Assembly (NCBI RefSeq): GCF_000173735.1
Contig: NZ_ACCB01000005.1
Span: 81,687 to 145,686, forward strand
Direction: 5' to 3'
Length of the DNA stretch: 64,000 nt
DNA from: Yersinia aldovae ATCC 35236
Lineage (GTDB): Bacteria > Pseudomonadota > Gammaproteobacteria > Enterobacterales > Enterobacteriaceae
The notes under the pieces were generated by a model. It was not told the DNA's origin. It was given only the letters and a program-made list of their open reading frames with translations, and did not search any database. Shown piece by piece: positions 29,791 through 39,064 of the stretch. The stretch's first letter is position 1, and each line of letters opens with the position of its first letter. Made by a program: the position numbers and the translations under genes.

Positions 29791-30250
29791 CTATTTCAAT
29801 CTCTCTTGCAAGTAGCGCTCATAGTCAGGAATAGCAATGGTCACTTCCCCGCTAAATAGGGCGGAGCCAATCAAGAAGTCTGCGGTAGAGCGGTTGGTGG
29901 CAACCGGAATATTCCATACCGTTGCCAGTCGCAGCAAGGCTTTAACATCTGGGTCATGCGGGACTGCATTGAGTGGATCCCAGAAAAAAAATCAGCATAT
30001 CGATCTTTTTCTCGGATATCAGTGCGCCCACCTCTTGATCCCCTCCCATCGGGCCGCTGAGCAAACAATGTACGTCAATACCCGTCGCTTTTTGTACCAG
30101 ATTGCCGGTCGTGCCGGTGGCATAAAGTTCATGCCGTGATAATAGATCTTTATTTTCCATCACCCATTCAAGGAGTGATTTTTTGCAGTGATCGTGGGAA
30201 ACAAGGGCAATATGCTTGCGTGCCGCAATAGTGCGGGTGGTGAATTCCAT
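29791..30250 (-). pseudogene. mgsA: Methylglyoxal synthase, frameshifted in an A8 run
   Basis: Methylglyoxal synthase turns dihydroxyacetone phosphate into methylglyoxal as a phosphate-release bypass. The frame starts [20 protein letters not shown] (30250) and contains the phosphate loop ATGTTGNL and the catalytic block [15 protein letters not shown]. At plus-strand 29984-29991 there are eight A where seven keep the frame, so translation runs from DMLIFF into a short wrong-frame tail. Removing one base restores [20 protein letters not shown] down to [13 protein letters not shown] and a stop at 29791, giving exactly 152 residues, the E. coli length. The gene is otherwise undamaged, so the lesion is recent, a slippage switch, or a sequencing error. 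Confidence 0.9.
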
Positions 30251-30417
30251 CAACATATCCTTCAGTGAGCGCGTAAGGTCTGCGGACAGATTACTGAAAT
30301 GCGGATTTTGTGCATAGCGGTAACGCAAAAAAATGCGAGAGAGTTTGCATAACCTGATGATAAGGAAAGATACCTACATCATAGTTCAACGGTTTGTCAC
30401 CTCCTGTACCGTAGGGT

Positions 30418-31125
30418 TTATGGAGTGTGCTGCGGTTCCTGATTACGTGATGGGTTTTTTTTAGTCCACAGCAGGAAACGTTGCTGTGTTTCTGGATCGG
30501 CTTGCAGGAACCAATATTGCAGCATCTGCTCTGCGATGTTTTCACCTTGTAGTGTCATTGATTTTGGTGAAGTGTTGGTGCCCGCAACGGCAATCGTAGT
30601 GCCAGGGACAGCACTCACCGGTGACGGTGGAATAGTGGCAAAAGCAGGCACTGAGGCAGTGTATTGCCCTACGTTATAGGTTGCCATCGCCATTTCGAGT
30701 GTCGGGGCTTTGTTAAGATCTTCCTGCTGTAAAATATCATGACGTACAGCAAGTGCGCGGCCATTATCGCCAATAAGCTGATATACCGGATTTTTTGAGA
30801 ATTTATGCCCCTCTCGCTCGGTATCAATAACCGGTAATTTTATGGCAACGGAGCGTACATTGCGGGTATTGAATACCACGACTAAGGGCGGGGAGGTATA
30901 AAGCACTGTCGGTTCGGTTGGCAGTGGTTTTGCAACTTTGAACAAAATCTGGTGTTGACCACTGTTTAGCTCCAGACTGTCGGCACCTTTTAATAGGGAA
31001 CCGGACATGTTTTTGCCATCGACGACTAACAAGTCAATTTCAGGCGCAAGTTTCAAGGTTGTCGCTATGGCTGAAGTACTACAGCAAACGGCCAGAATCC
31101 CCGCAACCACCAGACCAAATTTCAT
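30418..31125 (-). CDS. yccT: UPF0319 periplasmic protein YccT
   Basis: 235 residues with a signal peptide ([21 protein letters not shown], then [17 protein letters not shown]). E. coli YccT is reported to inhibit curli subunit assembly (CsgI). Conserved features: [37 protein letters not shown], and a C-terminal [19 protein letters not shown]. The central region (~170-200) is rich in Pro, Ser and Thr and is probably a flexible linker. Strong AGGAG ribosome site before the ATG. Located upstream of mgsA on the same strand. Confidence 0.88.
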   Translation of the reverse strand: MKFGLVVAGILAVCCSTSAIATTLKLAPEIDLLVVDGKNMSGSLLKGADSLELNSGQHQILFKVAKPLPTEPTVLYTSPPLVVVFNTRNVRSVAIKLPVIDTEREGHKFSKNPVYQLIGDNGRALAVRHDILQQEDLNKAPTLEMAMATYNVGQYTASVPAFATIPPSPVSAVPGTTIAVAGTNTSPKSMTLQGENIAEQMLQYWFLQADPETQQRFLLWTKKNPSRNQEPQHTP

Positions 31126-31436
31126 GCGTTACTCCTGAAGGTGATACTCACAATCGATATCAGACACAGCAGATTATGTGCCAAAGCACTTACTTTCGCC
31201 CACATTTATTTACATTTTGAAATGTTAGGTCTAAATCTATCAGCTTTACCTGATGAATTTTAAAGACAAAAAAGTAATCTAACAGTAATAATGTCTATAA
31301 CTATTAAACCAAGTCAATTAGGCAGTATTTATCTTCATTATTTTACATGATGTACACTTTATCGATTGACTCAGATTGGTAGAGACGTCGAAAAACAGGT
31401 CGGACTCTTCATTTAGCGCATCAGAGGAACTCAAAA
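31126..31436. promoter_or_regulatory. Divergent yccT / yccU promoter region
   Basis: 311 bp, AT-rich, between two divergent genes. No gene is visible. I see AT-rich promoter-like stretches near 31260-31345 but no clear operator. Confidence 0.35.
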
Positions 31437-31853
31437 ATGCACGATAAAGACATCGCTGACATTCTCCAACAAGTAAAAACCATTGCATTAGTGGGGGCCA
31501 GTGATAATCCATCGCGCCCGAGCTACGGTGTGATGGCTTACCTGCTCCAGCAGGGGTATCAGGTCACTCCTGTCAGCCCTAAATTAGCTGGAAAATCATT
31601 GCTGGGCCAGCAAGGTTATGCTGAATTAACCGATATTCCCCATCCGATCGATATGGTTGATGTATTTCGCAATGCAGACGCAGCGTATGGCGTTGCGCAA
31701 GATGCGATTGCCATCGGTGCTAACGTTCTCTGGTTACAAATTGGGGTGATTAATGAGTTGGCGGCAACGCTAGCGGCAGAGGCGGGGTTGAAAGTGGTGA
31801 TGGATCGTTGTCCGAAGATTGAGCTACCGCGTTTGGGATTAGAAAAGGGGTGA
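31437..31853 (+). CDS. yccU: CoA-binding domain protein YccU
   Basis: 138-residue Rossmann-fold protein of the CoA-binding (YccU) family, as in the first domain of succinyl-CoA synthetase. The nucleotide loop IALVGASDNPSRPSYGVMAYLL is at residues ~16-37, followed by GYQVTPVSPKLAG and DMVDVFRNADA. The conserved VVMDRCPKIE block is at the C-terminus. Start at 31437 with GAGGAAC 5-10 nt upstream. Convergent with hspQ and sharing a terminator with it. Physiological role unknown. Confidence 0.9.
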   Translation: MHDKDIADILQQVKTIALVGASDNPSRPSYGVMAYLLQQGYQVTPVSPKLAGKSLLGQQGYAELTDIPHPIDMVDVFRNADAAYGVAQDAIAIGANVLWLQIGVINELAATLAAEAGLKVVMDRCPKIELPRLGLEKG

Positions 31854-31885
31854 TATCCCGCGAACCCATATCATACTGATGATAA

Positions 31886-31916
31886 AAAACCCGGCTATGA
31901 TTCAGAGCCGGGTTAT
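31886..31916. terminator. Bidirectional terminator between yccU and hspQ
   Basis: Nine-bp stem aacccggct/agccgggtt with a 9-nt loop; an A-run on the left gives a T-run for the minus strand, with a short one on the plus side. Confidence 0.75.
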
Positions 31917-31935
31917 TACGTATGGATATCAACGC

Positions 31936-32253
31936 TCAATTACGCAAACGTGGCGCTTGCAACTGATGGCGAATGGATGCTGCCAGTTCGTCTAATGAAG
32001 GTTGTTCCGGATGAGCATCTATATCTTCATAGGTTAACTGCGCTTCCGCCAGATAAGTGTGTATCGGCTGCCCTTCATCATCCTCAATAACCACATGATA
32101 CCAAGGTGATAAACGCAGCGTTTCGTTATTCGCGACTTCATCTGGCTCCGGTGGCTCAAGAGAATATTCAGGATCGATATCAATCACCACACCCAGATAA
32201 CCGTGCAGGCGGTGTCGGACCTGCTGCCCTATACCAAATTTGCTAGCGATCAT
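31936..32253 (-). CDS. hspQ: Heat-shock protein HspQ
   Basis: 105 residues; hemimethylated-DNA-binding (YccV-like) domain. E. coli HspQ binds hemimethylated oriC DNA and promotes degradation of mutant DnaA; it is also a Lon activator in Yersinia pestis. Start [20 protein letters not shown] with GAGGTTATC ATG at 32253. Conserved [34 protein letters not shown] and TYLAEAQL; the C-terminus LQAPRLRN equals E. coli. The frame continues upstream to 32313, but that extension is not conserved. Confidence 0.95.
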   Translation of the reverse strand: MIASKFGIGQQVRHRLHGYLGVVIDIDPEYSLEPPEPDEVANNETLRLSPWYHVVIEDDEGQPIHTYLAEAQLTYEDIDAHPEQPSLDELAASIRHQLQAPRLRN

Positions 32254-32314
32254 GATAACCTCCCGAGGAACATTACTCTGACTTCTATATGAGGGCAGAG
32301 TAGGGCATTTCAAG

Positions 32315-33505
32315 TCACATTATCCGACATGCAAACCCTTTAAGATACAATCCTTCTGGATATGTCGCGATAACGGGGTGATCCGCTGCCTGACGGAACT
32401 GTTCTATGAATTGTATATCATGGCCTGCATCTAATGCGGCATCGGCTAAAATTTTCTGGAATAAATCTGTTGGCATCAAACCAGAACAAGAGAAACTGAG
32501 CAGAATACCGCCCGGACGCAGAAGTTGAATAGCTAACATGTTGATATCTTTATAGCCACGGCAGGCACTGGCCAATTGGCTTTTGTTCTCAACAAATTTC
32601 GGCGGGTCCATAATTATCATGTCAAACATTTCCCCTTGTGCGCGGTAGCTGCGCAGCAATTGGAACACATCATCACGAACAAACTCCGCTTTACTCAGGT
32701 CTAACTGATTTAACTCAATGTTTTTCTTCGCAATATCCAGTGCGGATTGTGATGTGTCAACACTGATAACCTGTTGACAATTCCCCATCAGAGCGGCAAC
32801 GGCAAAGGCTCCGGTATAAGAGAAGCAGTTTAGTACGCGGCGGCCTTCAGCATAATTACGTGCGGCTAGTCGGCTGTCGCGTTGGTCTAAATAAAAGCCT
32901 GTTTTATGACCCTGCTGAATATCAACCAGTATTTGCATACCATTTTCGCTGATAGGTAGCAGCTCAGGCGGCATTTCACCGCAAACCGTCCCTTGAGTGA
33001 GCGGCAAGCCTTCTTTTTTGCGAACAGAGACATCTGAACGATCGTAAATCGAACATTCTGGGTAGCAATATTGTAACGCGCTGACCAGTGTTTCTCGCTG
33101 ATACTCAGCGCCAGCAGACAGTAGCTGCAATACCAGGAAGTTCTGGAAGCGGTCAATGGTGATACCTGGCAGGCTGTCGGATTCACCGGCGATCAGGCGA
33201 TAGCCATTCAGACCATCCCGTTTTGCCAGCCAGTCGCGCCAACGTTGTGCCTGTTGTAGACGGCGAATAAAAAAGTCGCGATCAATCATTTCATCTTGTT
33301 GGAACGTCCAGACGCGCGCTTGAATTTGTGATTCAGGCGAATAGGCGGCACGAGCCAGCCATTTCCCTTGGCTATCAAGGATATCAATGGTTTCACCGGA
33401 AAGTGCATCGCCTTCAAGACGTTCAACTGCACCAGAGAAAATCCACGGATGGCGACGAAGTAAGGATTTTTCACGTCCTTTGGCAAGAATCAGGCGTACT
33501 GTCAT
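32315..33505 (-). CDS. rlmI: 23S rRNA m5C1962 methyltransferase RlmI
   Basis: 396 residues. N-terminal PUA domain ([20 protein letters not shown]), central EEHEE-type domain, C-terminal Rossmann methyltransferase. SAM-binding motif [16 protein letters not shown] (~222-237), acidic loop VISVDTSQ, catalytic MIIMDPPKF, and FSCSGL with the cysteine of m5C methyltransferases. ATG at 33505. Lies just upstream of hspQ on the same strand; divergent from acyP. Confidence 0.96.
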   Translation of the reverse strand: MTVRLILAKGREKSLLRRHPWIFSGAVERLEGDALSGETIDILDSQGKWLARAAYSPESQIQARVWTFQQDEMIDRDFFIRRLQQAQRWRDWLAKRDGLNGYRLIAGESDSLPGITIDRFQNFLVLQLLSAGAEYQRETLVSALQYCYPECSIYDRSDVSVRKKEGLPLTQGTVCGEMPPELLPISENGMQILVDIQQGHKTGFYLDQRDSRLAARNYAEGRRVLNCFSYTGAFAVAALMGNCQQVISVDTSQSALDIAKKNIELNQLDLSKAEFVRDDVFQLLRSYRAQGEMFDMIIMDPPKFVENKSQLASACRGYKDINMLAIQLLRPGGILLSFSCSGLMPTDLFQKILADAALDAGHDIQFIEQFRQAADHPVIATYPEGLYLKGFACRIM

Positions 33506-33596
33506 AATAAGGTGGCTGCCAGCTAGGTAAAAAAGAGCGGTATTGTCGGAGTATGTACCGGAAAATGCAAATTATCACGTTGATTGAGGTCTCAAT

Positions 33597-33875
33597 ATGC
33601 CAAAAGTATGCACTTGTGCGTATGTTTACGGTGTGGTCCAAGGCGTAGGATTTCGTTATAACACTCAGCGGCAGGCTCAAGAACTGGGCGTTACGGGCTA
33701 TGCCAGAAATTGTGACGATGGCAGTGTAGAAGTTGTCGCTTGTGGTGAGCTGCAAGCGGTTGATGAATTAATCGCGTGGTTTAAACAAGGGGGGCCACGG
33801 GGGGCAAGAGTTGATCGCGTGTTGACCGAGCCTTATCCGCCCACTGAGTTTGATAAATTCAAAATTCGCTATTAA
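33597..33875 (+). CDS. acyP: Acylphosphatase
   Basis: 92-residue enzyme hydrolysing carboxyl-phosphate bonds (for example acetyl or carbamoyl phosphate). Signature [19 protein letters not shown] with catalytic Arg (~19) and [17 protein letters not shown] with catalytic Asn. Ends DKFKIRY. Usual neighbours rlmI (divergent) and tusE (convergent, 21-bp gap). Confidence 0.95.
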   Translation: MPKVCTCAYVYGVVQGVGFRYNTQRQAQELGVTGYARNCDDGSVEVVACGELQAVDELIAWFKQGGPRGARVDRVLTEPYPPTEFDKFKIRY

Positions 33876-33896
33876 TCCGGTTTAGCGTGTCACGGG

Positions 33897-34226
33897 CTAG
33901 ATACATTTAACCGGTTTAGGTAATCCTGCAATTTTAGTCGCTTGCTTAGCCGGGCCTTGTGGGAATAAACGATAGAGATAGCGGCTATTACCTTTTTCTT
34001 CGCCATATTTCTGTGACATGGCTTTTACCAGCATCCTGATTGCAGGAGAGGTATTGAATTCCAAATAAAATGCGCGCACGAAACGCACCACTTCCCAGTG
34101 TGGTTCGGTGAGAATGATGCCTTCTTGCTCTGCCAGTAACGGAACCAGAGCTTCACTCCAGTCTGCACTGTTTTTTAAATAACCTTGCGCGTCGATCTCA
34201 ATCGCCCGACCTTCAAACTCCAACAT
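33897..34226 (-). CDS. tusE: Sulfurtransferase TusE (DsrC family)
   Basis: Last sulfur carrier of the Tus relay, handing persulfide to MnmA for 2-thiouridine in tRNA. 109 residues; starts [17 protein letters not shown]. DsrC-family arm LPKPVKCI places the conserved catalytic cysteine at the penultimate residue. Also [19 protein letters not shown]. Single gene, convergent with acyP. Confidence 0.95.
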   Translation of the reverse strand: MLEFEGRAIEIDAQGYLKNSADWSEALVPLLAEQEGIILTEPHWEVVRFVRAFYLEFNTSPAIRMLVKAMSQKYGEEKGNSRYLYRLFPQGPAKQATKIAGLPKPVKCI

Positions 34227-34443
34227 ACAACCTCAATGATTCAGTCAATGAAACGGTGGTTAATTTAGCAAACATTTGCCTCTACCCCAAAGAAGTCTGT
34301 ATTCCCGTGGTAAAACCTATAGTTTGAGTGTATCGGAGTGATGATAAATGCATCACTCGATAATCAGATGGTGGCTTTTTGGCCGATTAAACGCAAACAT
34401 GCTTTACAAGCGGCAAGGCTGTGTTTATAGTTCGGCTCGTTGC

Positions 34444-34531
34444 GGAGGGGTGGCCGAGTGGCTGAAGGCAACGGTCTTGAAAACCGTCGACGGGAAACCG
34501 TTCGAGAGTTCGAATCTCTCCTCCTCCGCCA
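34444..34531 (+). tRNA. serT: tRNA-Ser (anticodon TGA)
   Basis: 88 nt class II tRNA. Acceptor stem ggagggg/ctcctcc, discriminator G and encoded CCA. D-arm tggccgagtggctgaaggc; anticodon stem acggt/accgt with TGA at 34478-34480. Long variable arm, and T-loop gttcgaatc. It matches E. coli serT arm by arm and sits at the same place next to the hspQ-tusE cluster. Confidence 0.97.
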
Positions 34532-34535
34532 TATC

Positions 34536-34569
34536 AAACCCTGGTCTCATGAAAAGACTGGGGTTTTTT
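34536..34569 (+). terminator. Terminator of tRNA-Ser
   Basis: Imperfect 12-bp stem aaaccctggtct/agactggggttt with the T-run tttttt, 4 bp after the tRNA. Confidence 0.85.
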
Positions 34570-35289
34570 GTTTGTATTTTTCTCGAGATGCTTTTGTCTT
34601 GGTTCAAGGTGGGTACAACAAATGCCATCACCACCGGTTGGCAATAATTTATCTGAATATGGAATAGATAGCAGTAATACGGGTTTCCATAGCAGCCTGT
34701 TTTACCTTTTATTCTCTGGTTTATAATATTCAATTTATTGAGGTAGAGGACGTAAGGAATTAAAGATAGTCACCCGCCGGATTGATAATAATATGATATA
34801 CCTGCCTGCTTTCGGGGTAACGCTGATTACGTGAACTTTGATATATTATGTTGTGGTCTCCATTGCTGCGCTGGCATTTTTTAGGAGACGTTAAATTACA
34901 GGAGAAGTAATGACTTCTTATTACACGGTTAATTTTGTGCCATAGCCAGTATGATGATACTTTCAACCATATTATTTAATATTCCTCTAAATGGTAATAA
35001 TATACGTGCTTTAAATGCCGTGATGATGGGGGTGTTAGTATGGATATCTTACTTTATTTTATCCACGCGTATTGCTGTTGTATTTCATAAGTAAATTAAC
35101 GAGATACTGATGGTAATGAGCCGAGGTATGGTGACATGTAATCTGCTCAGGCAATAACGTGATTATCAAGATAGGTCGAAAAGTCTATGCCTGAGGTAAG
35201 TAGGCTTTGTCAAATCGTAGATGCTCTTAAGTATAGATTACCTCACACTTTAATCGAACACTGACTGGCCCCTTTAACGTTAGTAAATT
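34570..35289. other. AT-rich intergenic region with no firm gene
   Basis: About 720 bp between tRNA-Ser and the DUF1622 gene. The only coding hint is a 47-codon hydrophobic frame (34951-35094). The 3' end of a tRNA is a common integration site, so this may be a scar of past insertions; I found no integrase, att repeat or IS end. Confidence 0.4.
34951..35094 (+). CDS. Possible small membrane peptide or membrane-protein remnant
   Basis: 47 codons: starts MMILSTILFNIPLNGNN and continues with a hydrophobic stretch MGVLVWISYFILSTRIAVVF, ending HK. There is no convincing ribosome site. It reads like the C-terminal membrane helix of a lost transporter as much as a true small protein. I do not recognise a family. 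Confidence 0.25.
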   Translation: MMILSTILFNIPLNGNNIRALNAVMMGVLVWISYFILSTRIAVVFHK

Positions 35290-35312
35290 TGTGATATAAT
35301 ATATATATCACA
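35290..35312. promoter_or_regulatory. Operator-like palindrome overlapping a -10 box
   Basis: Perfect arms tgtgatata and tatatcaca around a 5-nt centre, 24 bp before the DUF1622 gene. The left arm includes tataat (35295-35300), a good -10 hexamer, so a protein bound here would block the promoter. The regulator is not known. Confidence 0.5.
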
Positions 35313-35335
35313 CTCAACATAAGATATGTATAAAT

Positions 35336-35677
35336 ATGACCATTGCTATTTTTATTACCTACTCGGCTATTGCACTGAATGTTATTAGTGTCCTTGTTTT
35401 ATTATTCGGCGTGGTTAAATGTATATTTTCATTTGTTAAGAATGAGTTTTCATCCAGAAAGTCACGACTGCAAGATATCCGAGTTGAGCTTGGTGGTTAT
35501 ATCTTATTGTCGCTAGAGATTCTGATACCGGCAGATATATTAAAAACGATTATAGAGCCTACCTATGAAGACTTGATCATTTTAGGTTCTATCGTTCTAA
35601 TTCGAACAGTTTTATCGATATCACTTGCTAAAGAAATAAAATCAATTAGTGATGAAAGAAAAAATACTGACAGCTGA
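35336..35677 (+). CDS. DUF1622-family membrane protein
   Basis: 113 residues, function unknown. Three hydrophobic segments: residues ~3-30 (FITYSAIALNVISVLVLLFGVVKCIF), ~53-70 (GGYILLSLEILIPADIL), ~80-100 (LIILGSIVLIRTVLSISLAKEI). The RxxLGGYILLSLEFLIxADI pattern with a C-terminal RTxLSxxLxxEI is typical of DUF1622. An operator-like palindrome lies just upstream. AT-rich relative to the core genes. Confidence 0.75.
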   Translation: MTIAIFITYSAIALNVISVLVLLFGVVKCIFSFVKNEFSSRKSRLQDIRVELGGYILLSLEILIPADILKTIIEPTYEDLIILGSIVLIRTVLSISLAKEIKSISDERKNTDS

Positions 35678-35790
35678 TGAACGTAATGGGGGCTAGCATG
35701 AGTATATTCGCGACTGAAGCCAGACGCGAATATTAACGCTGAGAAGGAGCCGTGCTCCTCATGCCTTTTATTGACCGTGAAATGATTTCA

Positions 35791-37044
35791 TCAGGCTGGT
35801 TCAGTTCTGACAAGCATGTTACGCATATCATTGCCACTGGGTGTCTGGTGGATACGCAGATCAAATTCGCTTGTCACTGCAAAAATATGGTCAAAGATAT
35901 CCGCCTGAATGTTTTCATATTCCAGCCATGCAGTGGTATTAGTGAAAACATAAATTTCTAGTGGTAAGCCTTCTGGTGTTGGAGCCAACTGGCGCACCAT
36001 TAGCGTCATATTCTGATGAATCCCCGGATGAGCCTGCAAATAAGCGACCAGATAGGCGCGTAAGGTGCCGACATTGGTCAGGCGGCGGCCATTGAGGGGC
36101 GAGTTTAGGTCAATGTCAATCTGCTGATTATAGTGTTTTAGTTCCTGAGTTTTTGCGCTGAGGTAACGCGATAGTAGCGGGTTGCGGTGCAGGCGTTGTT
36201 GTTCTTGTTCTGATAAGAAATGCACGCTGGTAATATCGATATTGATGCTGCGTTTAATGCGCCGGCCGCCGGATTCAGACATTGAGCGCCAGTTTTTGAA
36301 AGAGTCTGAAATCAGAGCATAAGTTGGAATGGTGGTGATGGTGTTGTCCCAATTTCGCACTTTTACTGTCGTCAGGCCAATATCGGTTACCGCGCCGTCA
36401 GCACCATATTTTGGCATCTCCAGCCAGTCGCCGATTTTTAGCATATTGTTAGCCGAAAGCTGAATCCCTGCGACCAGCCCCAGAATAGGGTCTTTAAAGA
36501 CCAACATCAGTACCGCAGTCATTGCCCCTAAGCCGCTGAGCAGCAAGAGCGGGGATCTCCCCATTAATAATGAAACAATCATGATACCGACAAATATTGC
36601 GGCTACTAACTTCAGCCCCTGGAATATGCCGCGTAACGGTAATTGCTGAGTGATAGGGCTTTGGCGCAGTAGCGTCAGCAGCGTATCAAGTAATGAGAAC
36701 AGTGCCAGTAGCGCGAAGGCCATAATCCATACTTGCGCCGCAGTCGCGATAACGGCCTGCGTCTGGCTGCCGTTTTGCAACCACAGCACGGCTTGAAGGT
36801 TGATGATTATCCCTTGCAGCAGCAGCGCCACACGTTGAAATAGCTTATGTTGGGTGATGGCTTGCTGCCAAATGCGTTGTGATTGCTGGCCACGATTCTG
36901 GAGGGGAGTTACCACCACTCGGTGCAGCACCAGGTGAATAACGACAGATATCAATAGAATCAAACCAATGACCAGCATCAGTGACACCACATCGCTGAAT
37001 TCAAGACCCAACGTTGCCAACCATTGGCTTATTTGTTGTTGCAC
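35791..37044 (-). CDS. ybdG: MscS-type mechanosensitive channel YbdG
   Basis: Inner-membrane channel of the MscS superfamily; E. coli YbdG contributes MscM activity and osmotic-stress sensing. 417 residues (E. coli 415). Five hydrophobic segments (~16-180), a pore helix with [27 protein letters not shown] glycine/alanine pattern, then a MscS beta domain with [20 protein letters not shown] and [12 protein letters not shown] start at GTG 37044 because AAAGGAG lies 6 nt upstream; the frame extends to an ATG at 37071 that would read through that ribosome site. Confidence 0.9.
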   Translation of the reverse strand: MQQQISQWLATLGLEFSDVVSLMLVIGLILLISVVIHLVLHRVVVTPLQNRGQQSQRIWQQAITQHKLFQRVALLLQGIIINLQAVLWLQNGSQTQAVIATAAQVWIMAFALLALFSLLDTLLTLLRQSPITQQLPLRGIFQGLKLVAAIFVGIMIVSLLMGRSPLLLLSGLGAMTAVLMLVFKDPILGLVAGIQLSANNMLKIGDWLEMPKYGADGAVTDIGLTTVKVRNWDNTITTIPTYALISDSFKNWRSMSESGGRRIKRSINIDITSVHFLSEQEQQRLHRNPLLSRYLSAKTQELKHYNQQIDIDLNSPLNGRRLTNVGTLRAYLVAYLQAHPGIHQNMTLMVRQLAPTPEGLPLEIYVFTNTTAWLEYENIQADIFDHIFAVTSEFDLRIHQTPSGNDMRNMLVRTEPA

Positions 37045-37249
37045 GACAAGCTCCTTTAAAACATGAGTCACTCGCCCATGACAGCGATGGCCCGATATAA
37101 CTAAAGCCCCTTAGCCTAAAGGCAACAGGCCGTGATGTATGTCTGTTTACTCTTTTTTACATTATGAGTCGTATGAGCTACGACTGAATATGATTTAAAT
37201 GGCGGTATTTGCCATTGTTATATTGGCTCCCGACGTTGTCGCTGATATT

Positions 37250-37593
37250 TTTTCGTCGCCACGTCCACCGCGTTTTTTGTGTGCGTAATCGGTGTGATGG
37301 GAGTGGTTGTTGCTGATAATAAGTCTATTTATTCTCCCCCCTTGGTACGATTATTTCCAGTCTTGGCGCAAGGGAGTGATTTGAATCTGATGTTGCAGGT
37401 TCTCACACTGATTTTCCATCCTCCTCTGCTTTACCTTGGTTTTGCCGTTACCTGAAGGGCGAAATGGTCGCTGTATCGCGCGCTACAACGGCCCTTGGGT
37501 AGCGCTCGCGAGGCGCTTGCTGACCTGCGGAATCTTATTGGGAGCGGGGGGGTTACTTTCGCTGTTGGTACGGCTGGTGCTGTATGGGTGAGC
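37250..37593 (+). pseudogene. Remnant of a CcmF/NrfE-type cytochrome c haem lyase gene
   Basis: In one frame the DNA reads VATSTAFFVCVIGVMGVVVA, then NKSIYSPPLVRLFPVLAQGS, then DLNLMLQVLTLIFHPPLLYL and stops (37451-37453). A later frame gives RYNGPWVALARRLLTCGILL. CcmF and NrfE have DLNPLLQ-x-IHPPLLY-x-GYVG followed by a helix ending in RPWVL-x-AW-x-LT-x-GI-x-LG in that order and spacing. The WWFWDPVEN haem motif and everything after it are missing. This is a dead, truncated and frameshifted piece. I found no other nrf or ccm gene nearby. Confidence 0.6.
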
Positions 37594-37662
37594 AGACGTG
37601 GGTGATGCAGGTGCGCCAGAGCTGTAGATTGGCAGAAAATCGTAAATCACAGGCAAAAAAAA

Positions 37663-37688
37663 CCCTTACCAATCTCATTTGGTAAGGG
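37663..37688 (-). terminator. Orphan minus-strand terminator
   Basis: Perfect 10-bp stem cccttaccaa/ttggtaaggg with a 6-nt loop; eight T follow on the minus strand. No minus-strand gene ends here within 1.3 kb, so it may be left over from a deleted gene. Confidence 0.6.
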
Positions 37689-37699
37689 ATGCCAATTCG

Positions 37700-38324
37700 G
37701 CCAACACCAGGGAAACATTATAACCGTTTAATTATCATACGATAAATTTGGTTAAGCAGTATGACTTAAGTCAAGTTTATCAAATATACATTAATAAGTT
37801 TAATGTTTATACGGGCAGGAATCATTTTTTTACGTGATAGGCGAATTTTGAGCCGAGTTAGCATCGGGTGTAAGAAGCTGAGAGCTAGCACTTGTTGGGT
37901 TTGGAATGAATGGCTGTGAGGAAAAATTGTGGGAAGTGAACGTTACGACCATCTGAATGTGAAGGCATCCAGATGGCGGGGTAAAACGACTAACTGTGGA
38001 CTAAAAAGTCCCCTGGTGATGGCGAAGATTTATTCTTTTCAGACTAACTTTCTTAGCAATAGTAAGCTAAGATATTAGTTCTATTATATTCAATATTTAT
38101 TTTCTAAAGCAAAAATAGTTTAATAAACATGGGGTAATAATAATAGCTAGCCTTAGGTCTAGTTTGTTGAGCTATACTTTAGTCTAGGTGCTTTTATTTT
38201 TAATTTGTAAATCAACGCTGAATATCAGATCGAGGGGTAGACTATTTTTCACGCTGATTTCTATTGAAAATAACGCGATAAAATTGTACTGTTGGGTGTC
38301 TGTATAGAGTAGATTTGGCTTGTT
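37700..38324. other. AT-rich upstream region of luxR, no gene seen
   Basis: About 600 bp, strongly AT-rich, with no coding signal. It presumably carries the luxR promoter. Composition differs from the core genes, as for the following luxR/luxI pair. Confidence 0.4.
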
Positions 38325-39064
38325 ATGATAATTGATTATTTTGATAATGAAAGCATTAATGAAGACATAAATAACTATATTCAACGCAGAATAAAGTCTT
38401 ACGGCGATCTTCGTTATTCTTATTTGGTGATAAATAAGAAAACACCTTTACATCCAGCAATTATCTCAAATTATCCATTGGATTGGGTAAAGAAATACAA
38501 AAAGAACAGTTATCATCTTATTGATCCGGTCATTCTGACAGCAAAGGATAAAGTCGCCCCCTTTGCATGGGATGACAACTCGGTGATAGACAGAAAGTCA
38601 ACTGACTCTGCCGTGTTCAATCTGGCCAGAGAGTACAATATTATTAATGGCTATACGTTTGTTCTACATGATAACAATAATAATATGGCAACACTGAATA
38701 TTTCCAATGGCAGTGATGACAGTATTTATTTTGATGAAAGCATTGAAGTTAATAAAAGAAAAAATACAAATGTTGCTCATCCTGACACATGACAAAATGT
38801 TAGGCTTGTATAAATAAAAAAAGAAATGAAAACAATGAGTTGCATAAAAAAGAGAATGCGAGAGAGATATTTTCTCCTCGGGAAAATGAGATTTTATACT
38901 GGGCCAGCGTAGGTAAAACTTACTCAGAGATTTCTATAATATTGGGAATAAAGAGAAGTACAGTTAAATTCCATATTGGTAATGTGGTCAGGAAGTTGGG
39001 TGTTCTAAATGCCAAGCATGCGATAAGGCTTGGCATCGAGTTACAACTTATCAAACCTACTTGA
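38325..39064 (+). pseudogene. LuxR-family quorum-sensing regulator, frameshifted
   Basis: Autoinducer-binding transcription factor of the YenR/YpsR/YtbR type, broken in its linker. Frame 1 (38325-38792) carries the autoinducer domain: [20 protein letters not shown]..., with [31 protein letters not shown] and YTFVLHD. Frame 3 (to 39064) carries the helix-turn-helix: [20 protein letters not shown] and [17 protein letters not shown]. An extra A in the A6 run 38759-38764 shifts the frame; dropping it reads [18 protein letters not shown] second shift around 38810-38823 is needed to reach the DNA-binding domain. The stop overlaps luxI by 8 bp. AT-rich. Confidence 0.88.

Noticed and set aside
34440..34667. 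Open frames across tRNA-Ser
   Set aside because: They overlap a perfect tRNA gene and are not proteins.
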